From NCBI GenBank assembly GCA_039000515.1, contig JBCFYV010001001.1, forward strand, positions 4,267,993 through 4,331,992: a stretch of 64,000 nucleotides of DNA. Direction: 5' to 3'. Shown here piece after piece: positions 35,447-46,770 of this stretch (position 1 is its first letter; every line of letters starts with the position of its first letter). The notes below the pieces were generated by a model, which worked only from the letters and a program-made list of their open reading frames with translations, was not told where the DNA came from and ran no database searches. This DNA is from Timema cristinae. Its lineage: Eukaryota; Arthropoda; Insecta; Phasmatodea; Timematidae. A program made the position numbers and the translations under genes.

Positions 35447-37153
35447 AGGCCCGTTGACACGGTGTTAGTTGACTAATGCAATTACACTAATTTGGCTGCG
35501 CGCGCACAGCTTGCACCGTGTAAACAGACACGCAAGCTACTAACATGCAAGTCCACTTGCAACTGAAAAAGTTGGTCACCTTCCAACTTTACTAATGCAA
35601 GTAGACAATTCAAAATGGCGGCAACTGAAGAATTAGTTGTGCGGCGGACACTTATTTGTGGAATGTTATGAAAAGGATTATTTTTGTGCAATTTTAAGCA
35701 CCGAATTCATAAAGATAGGAATGGGAGGGATATTGCACTAGAGGATATTGTAAAGTTATATCAGCTGTAAATAAAGTTTCCAAAATAAAATGTTAGGCCT
35801 ACGTACATTTTTCAAATGTTCTTTGTGAGAGATTTTTTAATATCGGTAAACAAATGATATCAATAATTTTAACAAACCATTATTTCCTACCACTCAACGT
35901 GGCATGTGTAATTTTTTTTATATACGATCACAAAATATAATACAACATTGTAATATCGTGATTAGTTCCGGCAACATAATATTCGCGTTATCGGCAAGTA
36001 AGGCATGAATGACCGGTGGTTTTCACGCGAAATCTTCGGCACGTTGTCCAATCTCCATATTTGACACTTTAAACAATCTTTATAAGTTTTAATTATAAAT
36101 GTTCAGCCCACACACTTCAAACACTTTGTAGTAATGCTTTGGAATATTGAGTAGATACATAATTTAATATTATTGTATAGCAAACCAAATAGTCTATATT
36201 TAAACCAATCTACAAATTAATGAATTATTACTTTTAAGGCATATTTTAGTCCTAGCAAGCTAGCATTTAACAAGATGTTTTGTTATTAGTATAACAAAAT
36301 TTAAAACGGGTCTAAAAAACTTGCGTTAGGTCTATTAAAAAAATGCCCAACAAATTAATTTAAGCCTATTATTATTTAAAAAAAATATTTTAGGCCTACC
36401 TAGAATTTAACAAGATATTTGGTTATTAGTATACTAACATTTAAAAGAGGGTTGAAAAAACCTGGGTTGGACCTATTTAAAAAAGTGCCCTACCGAATTT
36501 GGTTGTATTGGGATTTATTTACCTTAGTTGAGGTTAATTTTATTTAACATGTGTGCTAAATAAATTAACAAATCAAGTAAAATAATTTAATAATTATTTG
36601 GGATCAACTAAAATATATTTTAATGTATTAAGGAACTAAGAAATAGGAGACACACTAATCACTAACTTTTTTATGTTGTCTACATAAAATATTTTTTTTA
36701 AATAGGTAAACTAATTATTAAAACATATTTTCTATCACACATTGTAACTATTCTTTACATTTAATTCTATTATTATAATTACGATTAAATATTGCTTCCT
36801 AACTACAACTTATAATGTTTTTCAAAAATAAACTAATTATGATAAATTCCGTCTACTGAAAAATTGTAATTTATTTTGCCGCCCATACTTATTCTAAATT
36901 CACCCTTACTAGCTCCTAACACATAAGCGTAATTAGTATTTGCGTATAAATTACCCGAACGAAAAATGAGACGCAGTGATAAAAAAAAAAAAAGCTCCAA
37001 TAGAGAGACCAGTTATCACCTCTCTTCATTTTCAGCCATGTTTTTATAAGCGCTACTAATACAAGTGAAAAATACGTGTCAACACAACTAACATGTTAGT
37101 AAGCTAATACCACTAAACTTGCATTAGTCCACTAACACCGTGTCAACGGGCCT
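35447..37153. mobile_element. PIF/Harbinger-like DNA transposon, 1.7 kb
   Basis: Inverted ends start AGGCCCGTTGACACGGTGTT and continue to TAATGCAA with one difference. TAA flanks both sides (35444-35446, 37154-37156), the 3-bp target typical of this superfamily. ATGGCGGCAACTGAAGAATT near 35615 may be a scrap of an original frame, but stops follow soon. A SINE-A tail lies inside at 36885-36990. Confidence 0.85.
36885..36990 (+). mobile_element. SINE-A 3' part inside the Harbinger-like element
   Basis: TAAGCGTAATTAGTATT, ACCCGAACG and GAGACGCAGTGATAA followed by an A-run. The head is missing. Confidence 0.7.
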
Positions 37154-37189
37154 TAAGAGATCGGATGGAACCGCGCCGTATCGAGTCGT

Positions 37190-39510
37190 GTTGAGCTCCA
37201 AACATCCGTTCACACGAGGCGGAGCGGTGCAATCGTCCGAGCGGTCTCCGCCGACCGCCAGAAACTTCGCGTCGCTCGACTTCTATGAATTTCAATGATA
37301 GCGTTCAGTTGACGAGTGGATTCGGCGTGGTTTGGATGTAGGTATAGGAGTGAATTAAGGAGCGTTTCGATACCAAACTTTTTGTTGATGAGGTGTAGAA
37401 AAGGCCTACCATATGGGATATGGAATGTGAAGAATATTAAAAAAAAACTAGTTTGGACGGAATCGGTGGAATTATTCGCCGACGCCGGGGATTCATTAGA
37501 ATAAAATAACTTACTTGGTAGGTTTGCTCTTTATTATAGATATTTATTATTAGCTATAATCAGAGATATTTATATTATATTAGAACAGTAGGCCTGCGAC
37601 TATCCGTCTCTCTGTACTATCCGTCTCTCTGTACTATCCGTCTCTCTGTACTATCCGTACTATAAAGGTCAAGGTTTTGGTTTTGTAAATATTAACGATG
37701 TATTATTTTCCTTTCCTTTTATATTCCGCACGGATTCCGTGACGTCTGAACAACTACCGATTTCCACGACGTCTGAACAGCTACCGATTTCCACGACGTC
37801 TGAACAGCTACCAATTTCCACGACGTCTGAACAGCTACCGATTTCCGCGACGTCTGAACAGCTACCGATTTCCACGACGTCTGAACAGCTACCGATTTCC
37901 ACGACGTCTGAACAGCTACCGATTTCCGCGACGTCTGAACAGCTACCGATTTCCACGACGTCTGAACAGCTACCAATTTCCACGACGTCTGAACAGCTAC
38001 CGATTTCCACGACGTCTGAACAGCTACCGATTTCCACGACGTCTGAACAGCTACCAATTTCCGTGACGTCTGAACAGCTACCGATTTCCGTGACGTCTGA
38101 ACAGCTACCAATTTCCACGACGTCTGAACAGCTACCGATTTCCGTGACGTCTGAACAGCTACCGATTTCCGCGACGTCTGAACAGCTACCGATTTCCGTG
38201 ACGTCTGAACAGCTACCAATTTCCGTGACGTCTGAACAGCTACCGATTTCCGCGACGTCTGAACAGCTACCGATTTCCGTGACGTCTGAACAGCTACCGA
38301 TTTCCGTGACGTCTGAACAGCTACCAATTTCCGTGACGTCTGAACAGCTACCGATTTCCGCGACGTCTGAACAGCTACCAATTTCCGTGACGTCTGAACA
38401 GCTACCAATTTCCGTGACGTCTGAACAGCTACCAATTTCCGTGACGTCTGAACAGCTACCGATTTCCGCGACGTCTGAACAGCTACCGATTTCCGCGACG
38501 TCTGAACAGCTACCGATTTCCGCGACGTCTGAACAGCTACCGATTTCCGCGACGTCTGAACAGCTACCAATTTCCGTGACGTCTGAACAGCTACCAATTT
38601 CCGTGACGTCTGAACAGCTACCGATTTCCGCGACGTCTGAACAGCTACCGATTTCCGTGACGTCTGAACAGCTACCGATTTCCGTGACGTCTGAACAGCT
38701 ACCGATTTCCGTGACGTCTGAACAGCTACCAATTTCCGTGACGTCTGAACAGCTACCGATTTCCGTGACGTCTGAACAGCTACCAATTTCCACGACGTCT
38801 GAACAGCTACCGATTTCCGTGACGTCTGAACAGCTACCGATTTCCGCGACGTCTGAACAGCTACCGATTTCCGTGACGTCTGAACAGCTACCAATTTCCG
38901 TGACGTCTGAACAGCTACCGATTTCCGCGACGTCTGAACAGCTACCGATTTCCGTGACGTCTGAACAGCTACCGATTTCCGTGACGTCTGAACAGCTACC
39001 AATTTCCGTGACGTCTGAACAGCTACCGATTTCCGCGACGTCTGAACAGCTACCAATTTCCGTGACGTCTGAACAGCTACCAATTTCCGTGACGTCTGAA
39101 CAGCTACCAATTTCCGTGACGTCTGAACAGCTACCGATTTCCGCGACGTCTGAACAGCTACCGATTTCCGCGACGTCTGAACAGCTACCGATTTCCGCGA
39201 CGTCTGAACAGCTACCGATTTCCGCGACGTCTGAACAGCTACCAATTTCCGTGACGTCTGAACAGCTACCAATTTCCGTGACGTCTGAACAGCTACCGAT
39301 TTCCGCGACGTCTGAACAGCTACCGATTTCCGTGACGTCTGAACAGCTACCGATTTCCGTGACGTCTGAACAGCTACCGATTTCCGTGACGTCTGAACAG
39401 CTACCAATTTCCGTGACGTCTGAACAGCTACCGATTTCCGCGACGTCTGAACAGCTACCAATTTCCGCGCGGATCAAACCGCACGGACGAATCCGCCCCG
39501 TCTGAACGTA
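37190..39510. mobile_element. Possible second Harbinger/ISL2EU-like element carrying the 27-bp array
   Basis: The left GTTCACACGAGGCGGAGCGG (37208) and the right end reversed, GTTCAGACGGGGCGGATTCG (39504), resemble each other over about 40 bp. The right tip also resembles the reversed 27-bp unit. Target duplications were not found, so this is tentative. A 17-bp repeat (CTATCCGTCTCTCTGTA, 3-4 copies) lies at 37600-37661. Confidence 0.4.
37736..39469 (+). repeat. 27-bp minisatellite, 64 copies, open in three frames
   Basis: The unit is GACGTCTGAACAGCTACCG plus ATTTCC and a variable AC, GC or GT (27 bp in all). In + translation it gives TSEQLPIS plus T, A or V. Frames of 588 (+), 621 and 580 (-) codons exist only because 27 is divisible by three; the + and longer - frames have no ATG before the repeat. 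The order of variants shows a 25-unit (675-bp) block repeated in tandem (from 38116 and again from 38791). I do not call a gene. Confidence 0.96.
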
Positions 39511-39530
39511 GTCTAAAGTCCATGAGAGGA

Positions 39531-40030
39531 CCACCTCGCTTAACGAGTAATCACCACGCAGGCGTTCAGCTATAACACTATATTTAATTCTACTATTATT
39601 TATTTAAAAATATGTTCTATGCCAAAATTAAAGTTGAAAAATTCCAACAGGACTCTTTGGTCTTAATAACCCTATGGTTTGAGTTTTATTAATAGAAAAA
39701 ATGTGTGAAAATGTAAATTTAGCTCATTTTAAATTAGTTTTTAAGTATACTTGCAGAGTTATGAGACCAGACCTGACGAAAAGTCCTCTGGATTAAGCTT
39801 TCTTCTAAAAAATAAAGTAATTTTATGAATACTCCCAACTGAAAGTTTGAAGATAATTGAAACTAGAAGCGAGCTTTCAATTTTACCTTGAGATGAGAAG
39901 CCTCACAGTATTCTTTTATATATTTTTTATTGACATGACAATGGGTGGTTGGGGTTGAAGGGAAAAAGGGAGTATAAGCGTTGACAGAATAGGGAAATAG
40001 TTCCAGAAAAGGACACAGATCATTGTATTT
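39531..40030. other. No gene recognised
   Basis: AT-rich. Confidence 0.5.
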
Positions 40031-40335
40031 TAAGCCTGACATATTCAGTAGAAATATAGTCTAATTTTCTTCACATGGCTACCTCAACAGTTGTTGAATT
40101 CTGCCATGAACATAGCGGCATTAGATGAAAAACTTTTTAAATGAACACAAAAATTTGTCATTAAATTTCAAGAAAGCTTTGACAAATATTCAAGCATGTT
40201 GAGGGCAACATATTATGAATAAAATTAAACTCTATATTTCTACTGAAGAAATAATTGATTCAGTTTGACATAAAATAAAGTGTTGATATAAAAACTGCAC
40301 AAATCACTTAACTTTTCTCACATTCCCTACACTCC
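40031..40335. mobile_element. Fold-back element, copy 2
   Basis: Matches the 26.1-26.5 kb element in centre (CATAGCGGCATTAGATGAAA) and right arm (TATAAAAACTGCACAAA). The left arm is shorter. Confidence 0.75.
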
Positions 40336-41261
40336 CACCTTTAATCACTTATGAATTTTAATTTCGTCCATTCTCTCTATGTTCTTAATCACCTGACCTT
40401 ATTTCAACCAATGGAGAGGTATAATATTTTATCCAATCAAATTCGTCAAAATAAAATTATTTCAATAAACTTTATAAAACCTAACCAACATTTTCATAAA
40501 TTTTATTTTTTTGGTTTAATGTTCTTGGTTAAGATAAAAGATATTCTTAATCTACTGAAGTTTTCTATTAATCGCAACTAAGGATAGTAAATCAAAATAT
40601 GATACTTTTAGAAAATGGCAAGCTTTTAATTCTGATTGACACATCGATGCTCATTTGTTTTTTTTTGTTTGATATTGGGTCAACGCAGCCGTCCGTAATG
40701 ACAGAAAGTTAATGTTGATCCCATTTTTATACGGAGTAGTACGGCCAACGAGTCAGTACACTGTGGGGTCAGTCTACTATTGTTGATTGTGGACCTTACG
40801 GATACGGATTATGTTAGACGCCTTTGTCCACGTGGCCACCGATGTGGTTGTAAATATTTTCTATAATACTGTTCTGATTGCTGATTCGAGCATATAAAGC
40901 AGGATCTGCCTCAGAGGCGTAGCAATTCACACGCTGTATGTTGACCCATGATGCATTGCAACGCTAACTTAAAACCGCTGGTGATCAACCTATTTTATCT
41001 TCTAGTGGATAAATATATGTTTTAGATCATTCTCCCGATGGATGTTTTCAAATTATAATTCCATGTCGTGGCACAATCCAATACATCGATACATATTCTT
41101 TACATTGACGGGTTATTTCAAATCTTCTCACAAAGTACAACGAAATTGTCTACTTGCTTCTGGCTGTAGAGAGAACATACGTTGTCAAATATTCATGCGC
41201 ATTGATTTGAGACGGTTGGTTCTCAGATTTGATTGGTTCTCCTGTGCTGAACATCTCAGGT
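40336..41261. other. No gene; small SINE-A head scrap near 40815-40850
   Basis: CCACGTGGCCACCGATGTGG at 40828 resembles a reverse SINE-A head. Otherwise nothing. Confidence 0.4.
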
Positions 41262-41672
41262 AGAGCCGACAAAGTAGAGAATAGTAAAACTTTAACCCGC
41301 CTCGGTGGCGTAGTTGGCTAACGCGCTTGTCGTGTAGAGCCCGACTGCTGAGGACGGGGAGATCGAGGTTCGAATCTCGGTCGGGTGAACTGGGGGTGGT
41401 TTTTCCTAAATGGTTTTCCACTCTCTCTCCACGCAAATGCGGGTTCACTTCCTCTAATTCAACCTACCCAATTCCTAATCCATTAGCGTAATTAGTACTT
41501 AAAGCGTATAACCCGAACGGGTAGTAAGACGCGGTGCTAAATATAGTAAAACTTTAGCGGAACATCTCACGCTGATTAGTCAGAAAGCGTGGGATTGGTT
41601 TAGAGCTCGTCACGTGACCACGTTTCTGTTCTGCGCTAGTTTTTTTTTGTGAACGTGTGACTCCACAGTAAT
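41262..41672 (-). mobile_element. MITE-E copy split by a SINE-A
   Basis: The parts at 41262-41294 and 41557-41672 join into a reverse copy of the repeat at 59606-59737 (shared ACAAAGTAGAGAATAGT, ACTAGCGCAGAA and CACGTGAC). Confidence 0.82.
41295..41542 (+). mobile_element. SINE-A, youngest-looking copy
   Basis: Complete head (CCCGCCTCGGTGGCGTAGTT), A-box TGGCGTAGTTGGCTAACGC, B-box GAGGTTCGAATCTCGG, body, and tail AACGGGTAGTAAGACGCGG. A perfect 14-bp duplication ATAGTAAAACTTTA flanks it (41281-41294, 41543-41556). Confidence 0.96.
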
Positions 41673-41949
41673 GCAGACTGTCGATTGGAACTGACCATCA
41701 AAACACAAACGTTAGAAAATCTGTGCAATATTTTCGATCTCGGTGTTTTATACTAGCGCCTGTAACAGCATAGGACCCCTTCCACATCCTTAGTCATCAA
41801 CAGACATTCCAACGAGTTGTGTTCGGGGAAGAACGAATATACAGTACTTTGAGTTTCTGAGCTCTACACGACCTTGCAGCTGTAGCGAACATCTTTCTAG
41901 GGCGTCCTCTTTAAACCTTTACAACAAACCGTTCATTTGTAACGTTTCG

Positions 41950-42160
41950 TGGTACTTAACGTGCACTTTCTAAACCAACTGACTATACCAATACACGAGT
42001 ATCAGACTAATTATAGAACAGACACAACAGCCGGCTATTAAGTCATCACTGTGAAAAGGGAAAGACCAGATATCAACAATCATATATTTTTCGGCCATGC
42101 TGGTAAACGAACTTGAGACCCTTGTTTCAATAGGCAGACGCACTATCCACAGTATCGGAC
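41950..42160 (-). mobile_element. SINE-B copy
   Basis: GTACTTAACGTGCACTTTCT at the far end, AACAGACACAACAGCCGG and TCGGCCATGCTGGTAAACGA in the body. The A-box part is decayed. Confidence 0.75.
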
Positions 42161-42204
42161 ACATTTGGTAATATTATTGGTTTGGAACGAACATAAACAA
42201 GGAC

Positions 42205-42420
42205 TGTTTTGTTACCAGGGCAAGCAAGACTAGACGAGATTGTACTAGTAAATGTTTACCTCTTCCTAGATATCCGTTTGGACAACCACACACACAATAA
42301 TGTAACTATCGAATATATGCTTACTAGCTTTATAGGACAGATTGGTACTGAGTAAGAGGAAACGACTAGCTGGTACAGTCCCGTCAAGTATTTCTAGCCT
42401 TGGTAACAACCCACGAACCG
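42205..42420. repeat. Single-copy relative of the 11.4-kb array
   Basis: TTGTTACCAGGGCAAGCAAG and TTGTACTAGTAAATG match one unit of the array at 11.4 kb, and ACACAATAATGTAACTA matches its right flank. A reversed TTGGTAACAACCC lies at 42402, so the whole may be an element with inverted ends. Confidence 0.6.
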
Positions 42421-42458
42421 CCCATTTATACTCATGCGCATTTTAAGTTTTAAAATAA

Positions 42459-42833
<375 letters not shown>

Positions 42834-42836
42834 TGA

Positions 42837-43344
42837 ACAAGGTTGTATTGGGGTGGGAGTGGGTATGCTCCCCTACAAATATAACAAGGTTGTATTGGGG
42901 TGGGAGTGGGTATGCTCCCCTACAAATATAACAAGGTTGGATTGGGGTGGGAGTGGGTATGCTCCCCTACAAATATAACAAGGTTGAATTGGGGTGGGAG
43001 TGGGTATGCTCCCCTACAAATATAACAAGGTTGTATTGGGGTGGGAGTGGGTATGCTCCCCTACAAATATAACAAGGTTGTATTGGGGTGGGAGTGGGTA
43101 TGCTCCCCTACAAATATAACAAGGTTGTATTGGGTGGGAGTGGTATGCTCCCCTACAAATATAACAAGGTTGTATTGGGTGGAGTGGTATGCTCCCCTAC
43201 AAATATAACAAGGTGTATTGGGTGGAGTGGTATGCTCCCTACAAATATAAAAAGGTTGGATTGGGGTGGGAGTGGGTATGCTCCCCTACAAATATAACAA
43301 GGTTGGATTGGGGTGGGAGTGGGTATGCTCCCCTACAAATATAA
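42837..43344 (+). repeat. 47-bp minisatellite abutting the exon 1 splice donor
   Basis: About eleven copies of a 47-bp unit begin within ten bases of the donor at 42829. The unit holds a potential hairpin, GGGAG-TGGGTATG-CTCCC. Units from about 43130 to 43250 have scattered one-base losses in G and C runs. Short open frames across it are by-products of the repeat. Confidence 0.95.
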
Positions 43345-43732
43345 TTAATTGCATGTATTTATTTTTAACTTTTTATTTTGGCCCTTAAGACAACATTAAG
43401 ATATTGTTTGACTCAATTTGGTAAAAATGTTAATCGGAGCATGAATCCCAAAATATTTAGCCAAATTATCTAACCTTCAAGGAAACATTTTGAGAAGACT
43501 TAAATTTAAATAAATTCAACAAAATTCGAGAGGGTATGGGATGGAAAATCACATTATGGAAATAAAAACACCCCGGGTATCCGTGGTTGAGGATCGAAAC
43601 CTGGCCTTCTAAGTAAAGATTCAATCCCCTTCTCCCACACCCTATATCTACAGCTCTATTTTAATTTTTTACGTAAATATAACACGTTTGCTACAGTATT
43701 TATTGTGTATAAACCTCTTGATGGCTACTTGG
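43345..43732. other. Intronic, no feature recognised
   Basis: AT-rich intron sequence. Confidence 0.5.
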
Positions 43733-43978
43733 ACTAGGCGTCACACTCACAATAACTACTTGGACTAGGCGTCACACTCACAAGACTACTTGGACTAGGG
43801 CGTCACACTCACAATAGACACTTGACTAGGCGTCACACTCACAATAGACACTTGACTAGGGCGTCACACTCACAAAGACTACTTGGACTAGGGCGTCACA
43901 CTCACAATAGACTACTTGACTAGGGCGTCACACTCACAATAGACTACTGGACTAGGGCGTCACACTCACAATAGACTT
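43733..43978 (+). repeat. ~32-bp tandem array within a SINE head
   Basis: Eight units with many one-base differences in G runs (AGGCG/AGGGCG, TTGGAC/TTGAC). Confidence 0.92.
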
Positions 43979-44190
43979 GACTGCCGATTACAGGAATATG
44001 TAGTTCGAATCAGTGGTGTACTGAGGGGGGTTTACTTGAATGGTTTTCTACTCTCCCTCCACGCAAATGTGGGTTCACTTCCTCTAAATATAGCCTTCCT
44101 AATCCCTAAAGCCATTAGTGTAATTAGTGAAAAGGCTATAATTGCATAACCCGAACGGGTAGTAAGACGCGGTGCTTAAAAAAAAGAAGT
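43733..44190 (+). mobile_element. SINE-A whose head has expanded into a tandem array
   Basis: From 43980 it is a normal SINE-A (B-box AGTTCGAATCAG, body ACGCAAATGTGGGTTCAC, tail AACGGGTAGTAAGACGCGG). The array at 43733-43978 has eight ~30-33-bp units of GGACTAGGCGTCACACTCAC, the sequence that lies between the A- and B-boxes in the head of other copies (compare 5221-5255). Confidence 0.8.
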
Positions 44191-44307
44191 TTCGGGCGGG
44201 TTGGGTGGGAATAATGTAAAATATTCAACAAATATTTGATTTGAAACATTTTCATAGTAGGCCTAAAATAAATTAATTCTTTCAGATATGAACCTATTTT
44301 TAAAATA

Positions 44308-44405
44308 ATGTGGGTACACTTACTCTAAATTAACCTTCCTCATCACTACCACATTAATGTAATTAGTAAGCGTATAGCTTGAGCCCATGGTAAAACGTGG
44401 TGATT
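44308..44405 (+). mobile_element. SINE-A 3' fragment
   Basis: GTGGGTACACTTACTCTAAA through TTAATGTAATTAGTAAGCGT to AAACGTGGTGA. Confidence 0.75.
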
Positions 44406-44408
44406 ATA

Positions 44409-45149
44409 TACATATATATGTATATAAAGCCTGTGCCAATCCATCATTCTCAATTTCAAATCGAATCGTGGCTAACTTATTTTAATCAAATCTCATGCCT
44501 TAAAAAATTGTCGAATCGAATCGGAATTGATTCTGATACTAAATTTATTTTATCGATCGAATTCTAGTCGAACCCCATACTTAAAAAAAAATTGGAAAAA
44601 AGTAATTTTAAAAATAGGTTCATATCTAAATCTATTAATTTATACTGGGTTTACTAAGAAAATGTTTAAAATCAAATCAGTTCTGAATGTTCCGAATCCA
44701 ATCCAATAATAGAATATTTCAAAAAATGTTAATAAACATTTTAGACACATTCTAGGTTTAATAAAAAATAGGTAATAAATGGCACTTTTATTAAAACGTT
44801 AAAAATCGATAATGATCACATCACTTTTCAATCATAATATAAGATATTCGCTGTCACAAACAATAATTGTCCCCCATGTTATTCCTTTATAACATGGAAC
44901 GCAAGTTAATTTATCTCTTCACTTTACCACGTAACTGGTTTCCGATCTAATTATTTTAATTTGTCAGTTAAGTATTAAATTATAAAGTTAATATAAGCCT
45001 ATTTAATTCGAATCTAATATTTATTGAGATTCAAAATTTTGAAGGTTCCCACAGGTTTAATATATTATATAGGTATTATATATCATACTTCCTTAACAAA
45101 TTAATAGAATCAGACCTGAAAACAGTAGCTTGTTAGAATGAAGAGAGAA
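44409..45149. other. Intronic, no feature recognised
   Basis: Contains TCGAATCGAATCGG-type motifs at 44458-44535 but no clear element. Confidence 0.4.
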
Positions 45150-45237
45150 ATTAGCTTGCATTCATCTACACGCAAATTCAAGCACATTTCCTCTGAGATT
45201 GTACCTTTCTCGCCTTCATCCCATTAGTATAAATTGT
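45150..45237 (+). mobile_element. SINE-A fragment
   Basis: ACACGCAAATTCAAGCACAT and CCCATTAGTATAAATTG are body and tail pieces. Confidence 0.5.
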
Positions 45238-45353
45238 CCCACCAAGCCGTAGCACACATACACATATAATATGTAAATATATAATATACATAATATATAT
45301 TTTATATATAGGCGAATAGCCCCACCGTGGCACACATGAACATGTATATATAA

Positions 45354-45354
<1 letters not shown>

Positions 45355-45417
<63 letters not shown>
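45355..45417. repeat. (ATT)n microsatellite
   Basis: About 21 ATT units; it is the reversed AAT tail of the SINE-C that follows. Confidence 0.95.
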
Positions 45418-45418
<1 letters not shown>

Positions 45419-45682
45419 GCACCGCGTCTTACTACCCGTTCGGGTTATACGCACTTACGCTAATGTGTAATGGTAGGGTGATTGTGAGATGAAATGAAGG
45501 ACCTACAGTTTAACGTGGAATCCGAACCACGGTGGAGGCCTGGCATTCCCCACATTCACAAGATGTCTTGTCAGAGGTGAAGGAAGGGTTTGGTAATCAG
45601 ATAAATCTGTGCCGGACCGAGGATTGAACCCCGGACCCCAGCACAGAAGTCTGACACCTTACCCCTAGACCGCCAGGTCACC
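45416..45682 (-). mobile_element. SINE-C, full length
   Basis: Reverse tail TTAGCACCGCGTCTTACTAC, body CGAACCACGGTGGAGGCC, reverse B-box GGATTGAACCCC and reverse A-box GACACCTTACCCCTAGACC. Confidence 0.93.
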
Positions 45683-45804
45683 CTATATATAATAAATGCA
45701 ATATTTATATAGTATATAATTATATAAATATATATATATTATACAATATTTATATAATAGGTATATATTCATGTGTGCCACGGTGGGGCTATCCGCCGAT
45801 TTAT

Positions 45805-45960
45805 ATTAATGAGATAATTACGAGAAAGATACAATTTAAGAGGAAATGTACTCGAATTTGCGTGTAGGGAAAGCAGGAAACCATGTGGGTAAAACCACCA
45901 TCAGTTCATCCAACCGGGATTCAAACCCCGATAAACCTGACTAAACGTCTTTATCTGCCT
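45805..45960 (-). mobile_element. SINE-A copy, tail lost
   Basis: Reverse body (ACTCGAATTTGCGTGTAGGG, ACCATGTGGGTAAAACCACC) and reverse B-box GGGATTCAAACCCCG. Confidence 0.78.
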
Positions 45961-46444
45961 GTCCTCCGGTGGACAAGATCCTCTATCATTAATTAACCCA
46001 GACAACTGTTGGAAAAGCAATCCAATGTTGCCAACACCAAAGCAACCGGATGCGTGATTTGTTGCAGTGATCTTGCACTTCATGATGAGCCAGATGATTT
46101 AAAATCGATAATTGGCCGAGATAATCCTATTGAGGAGGGGGTGGGGGGTGTAGGGGGTGAACATTCGAACTTTACTCAAGTTCCGCCTCCAATCAAAACA
46201 CTTTGGATAAGGAGAAAGTTTCTATTTTTATTATTTTGGACTAGGTCGTTCTCTTGCTGGCTTCCTTCAATAAGCTGTTTATCTTAGTCTATGATTAGTC
46301 TAGTTTAGTCCTGGGAACTGCAGATGTAACTAACTACAGCAGGACAAAACATTTATAAAATACAAATATATTTTAACTGTCAACAATGATCACTTTTTAC
46401 GATATTATTATTATTGTTTGTTTAAATATATATATTGATATTAT
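45961..46444. other. Intronic, no feature recognised
   Basis: G-rich run at 46135-46160. No frame with a recognisable domain. Confidence 0.45.
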
Positions 46445-46525
46445 CGATCAAAAGTAACAGCTATATATCTCATGACTTAACGTATGAATATGCGAAAATA
46501 GATAACTTTTCTAGCTAACAGATAA
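46445..46525. mobile_element. MITE-D copy 3
   Basis: ATCAAAAGTAACAGCTATAT and CTTAACGTATGAATATG, with TTTTCTAGCTAACAGA at the far end. Confidence 0.6.
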
Positions 46526-46619
46526 GGTTCTTCCTATGAAAATTAGACTATAGCTAGACTCTCGAGGTTTATGTTTTACCTTATACAAACAATTTAATTT
46601 TTAAACACGCATTGATGAC

Positions 46620-46770
46620 CACTCGAACCAAACGTCAAGCTCATCTAATCCAGTTTGTATGCCAGGGTTCGAATCTCGGCCATCTGTACTTAGGGTGTTT
46701 AATTTTCGCGAATGAGGGTACATTTGCTATATAATTCTACCTTCCTTATCAATAAATGAGTAAAGTAATT
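46620..46770 (+). mobile_element. SINE-A, decayed
   Basis: B-box CAGGGTTCGAATCTCGGCC, followed by a shortened body and GAGTAAAGTAATT. Confidence 0.65.

Larger units (their letters stand above)
45310..45797. repeat. Inverted repeat enclosing a SINE-C
   Basis: TGTGCCACGGTGGGGCTAT is at 45775-45793 and its reverse at about 45317-45335, with similarity extending to about 30 bp. A SINE-C copy and AT-rich repeats lie between them. Confidence 0.8.

Noticed and set aside
35110..35457. Proline/histidine-rich 115-codon frame
   Set aside because: Three overlapping frames are open because the DNA is CT-rich and low in complexity. It starts with a CAT microsatellite typical of dispersed repeats.
37669..39534. 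Open frames of 621 and 580 (-) and 588 (+) codons
   Set aside because: All three are products of a 27-bp repeat with no stop in those frames. The + and longest - frames begin with GTG, have no ATG before the array, and show no splice context.
41298..41370. Functional tRNA gene
   Set aside because: A- and B-boxes are clear, but the sequence belongs to a SINE with body, tail and target duplication, and does not fold into a full cloverleaf by eye.
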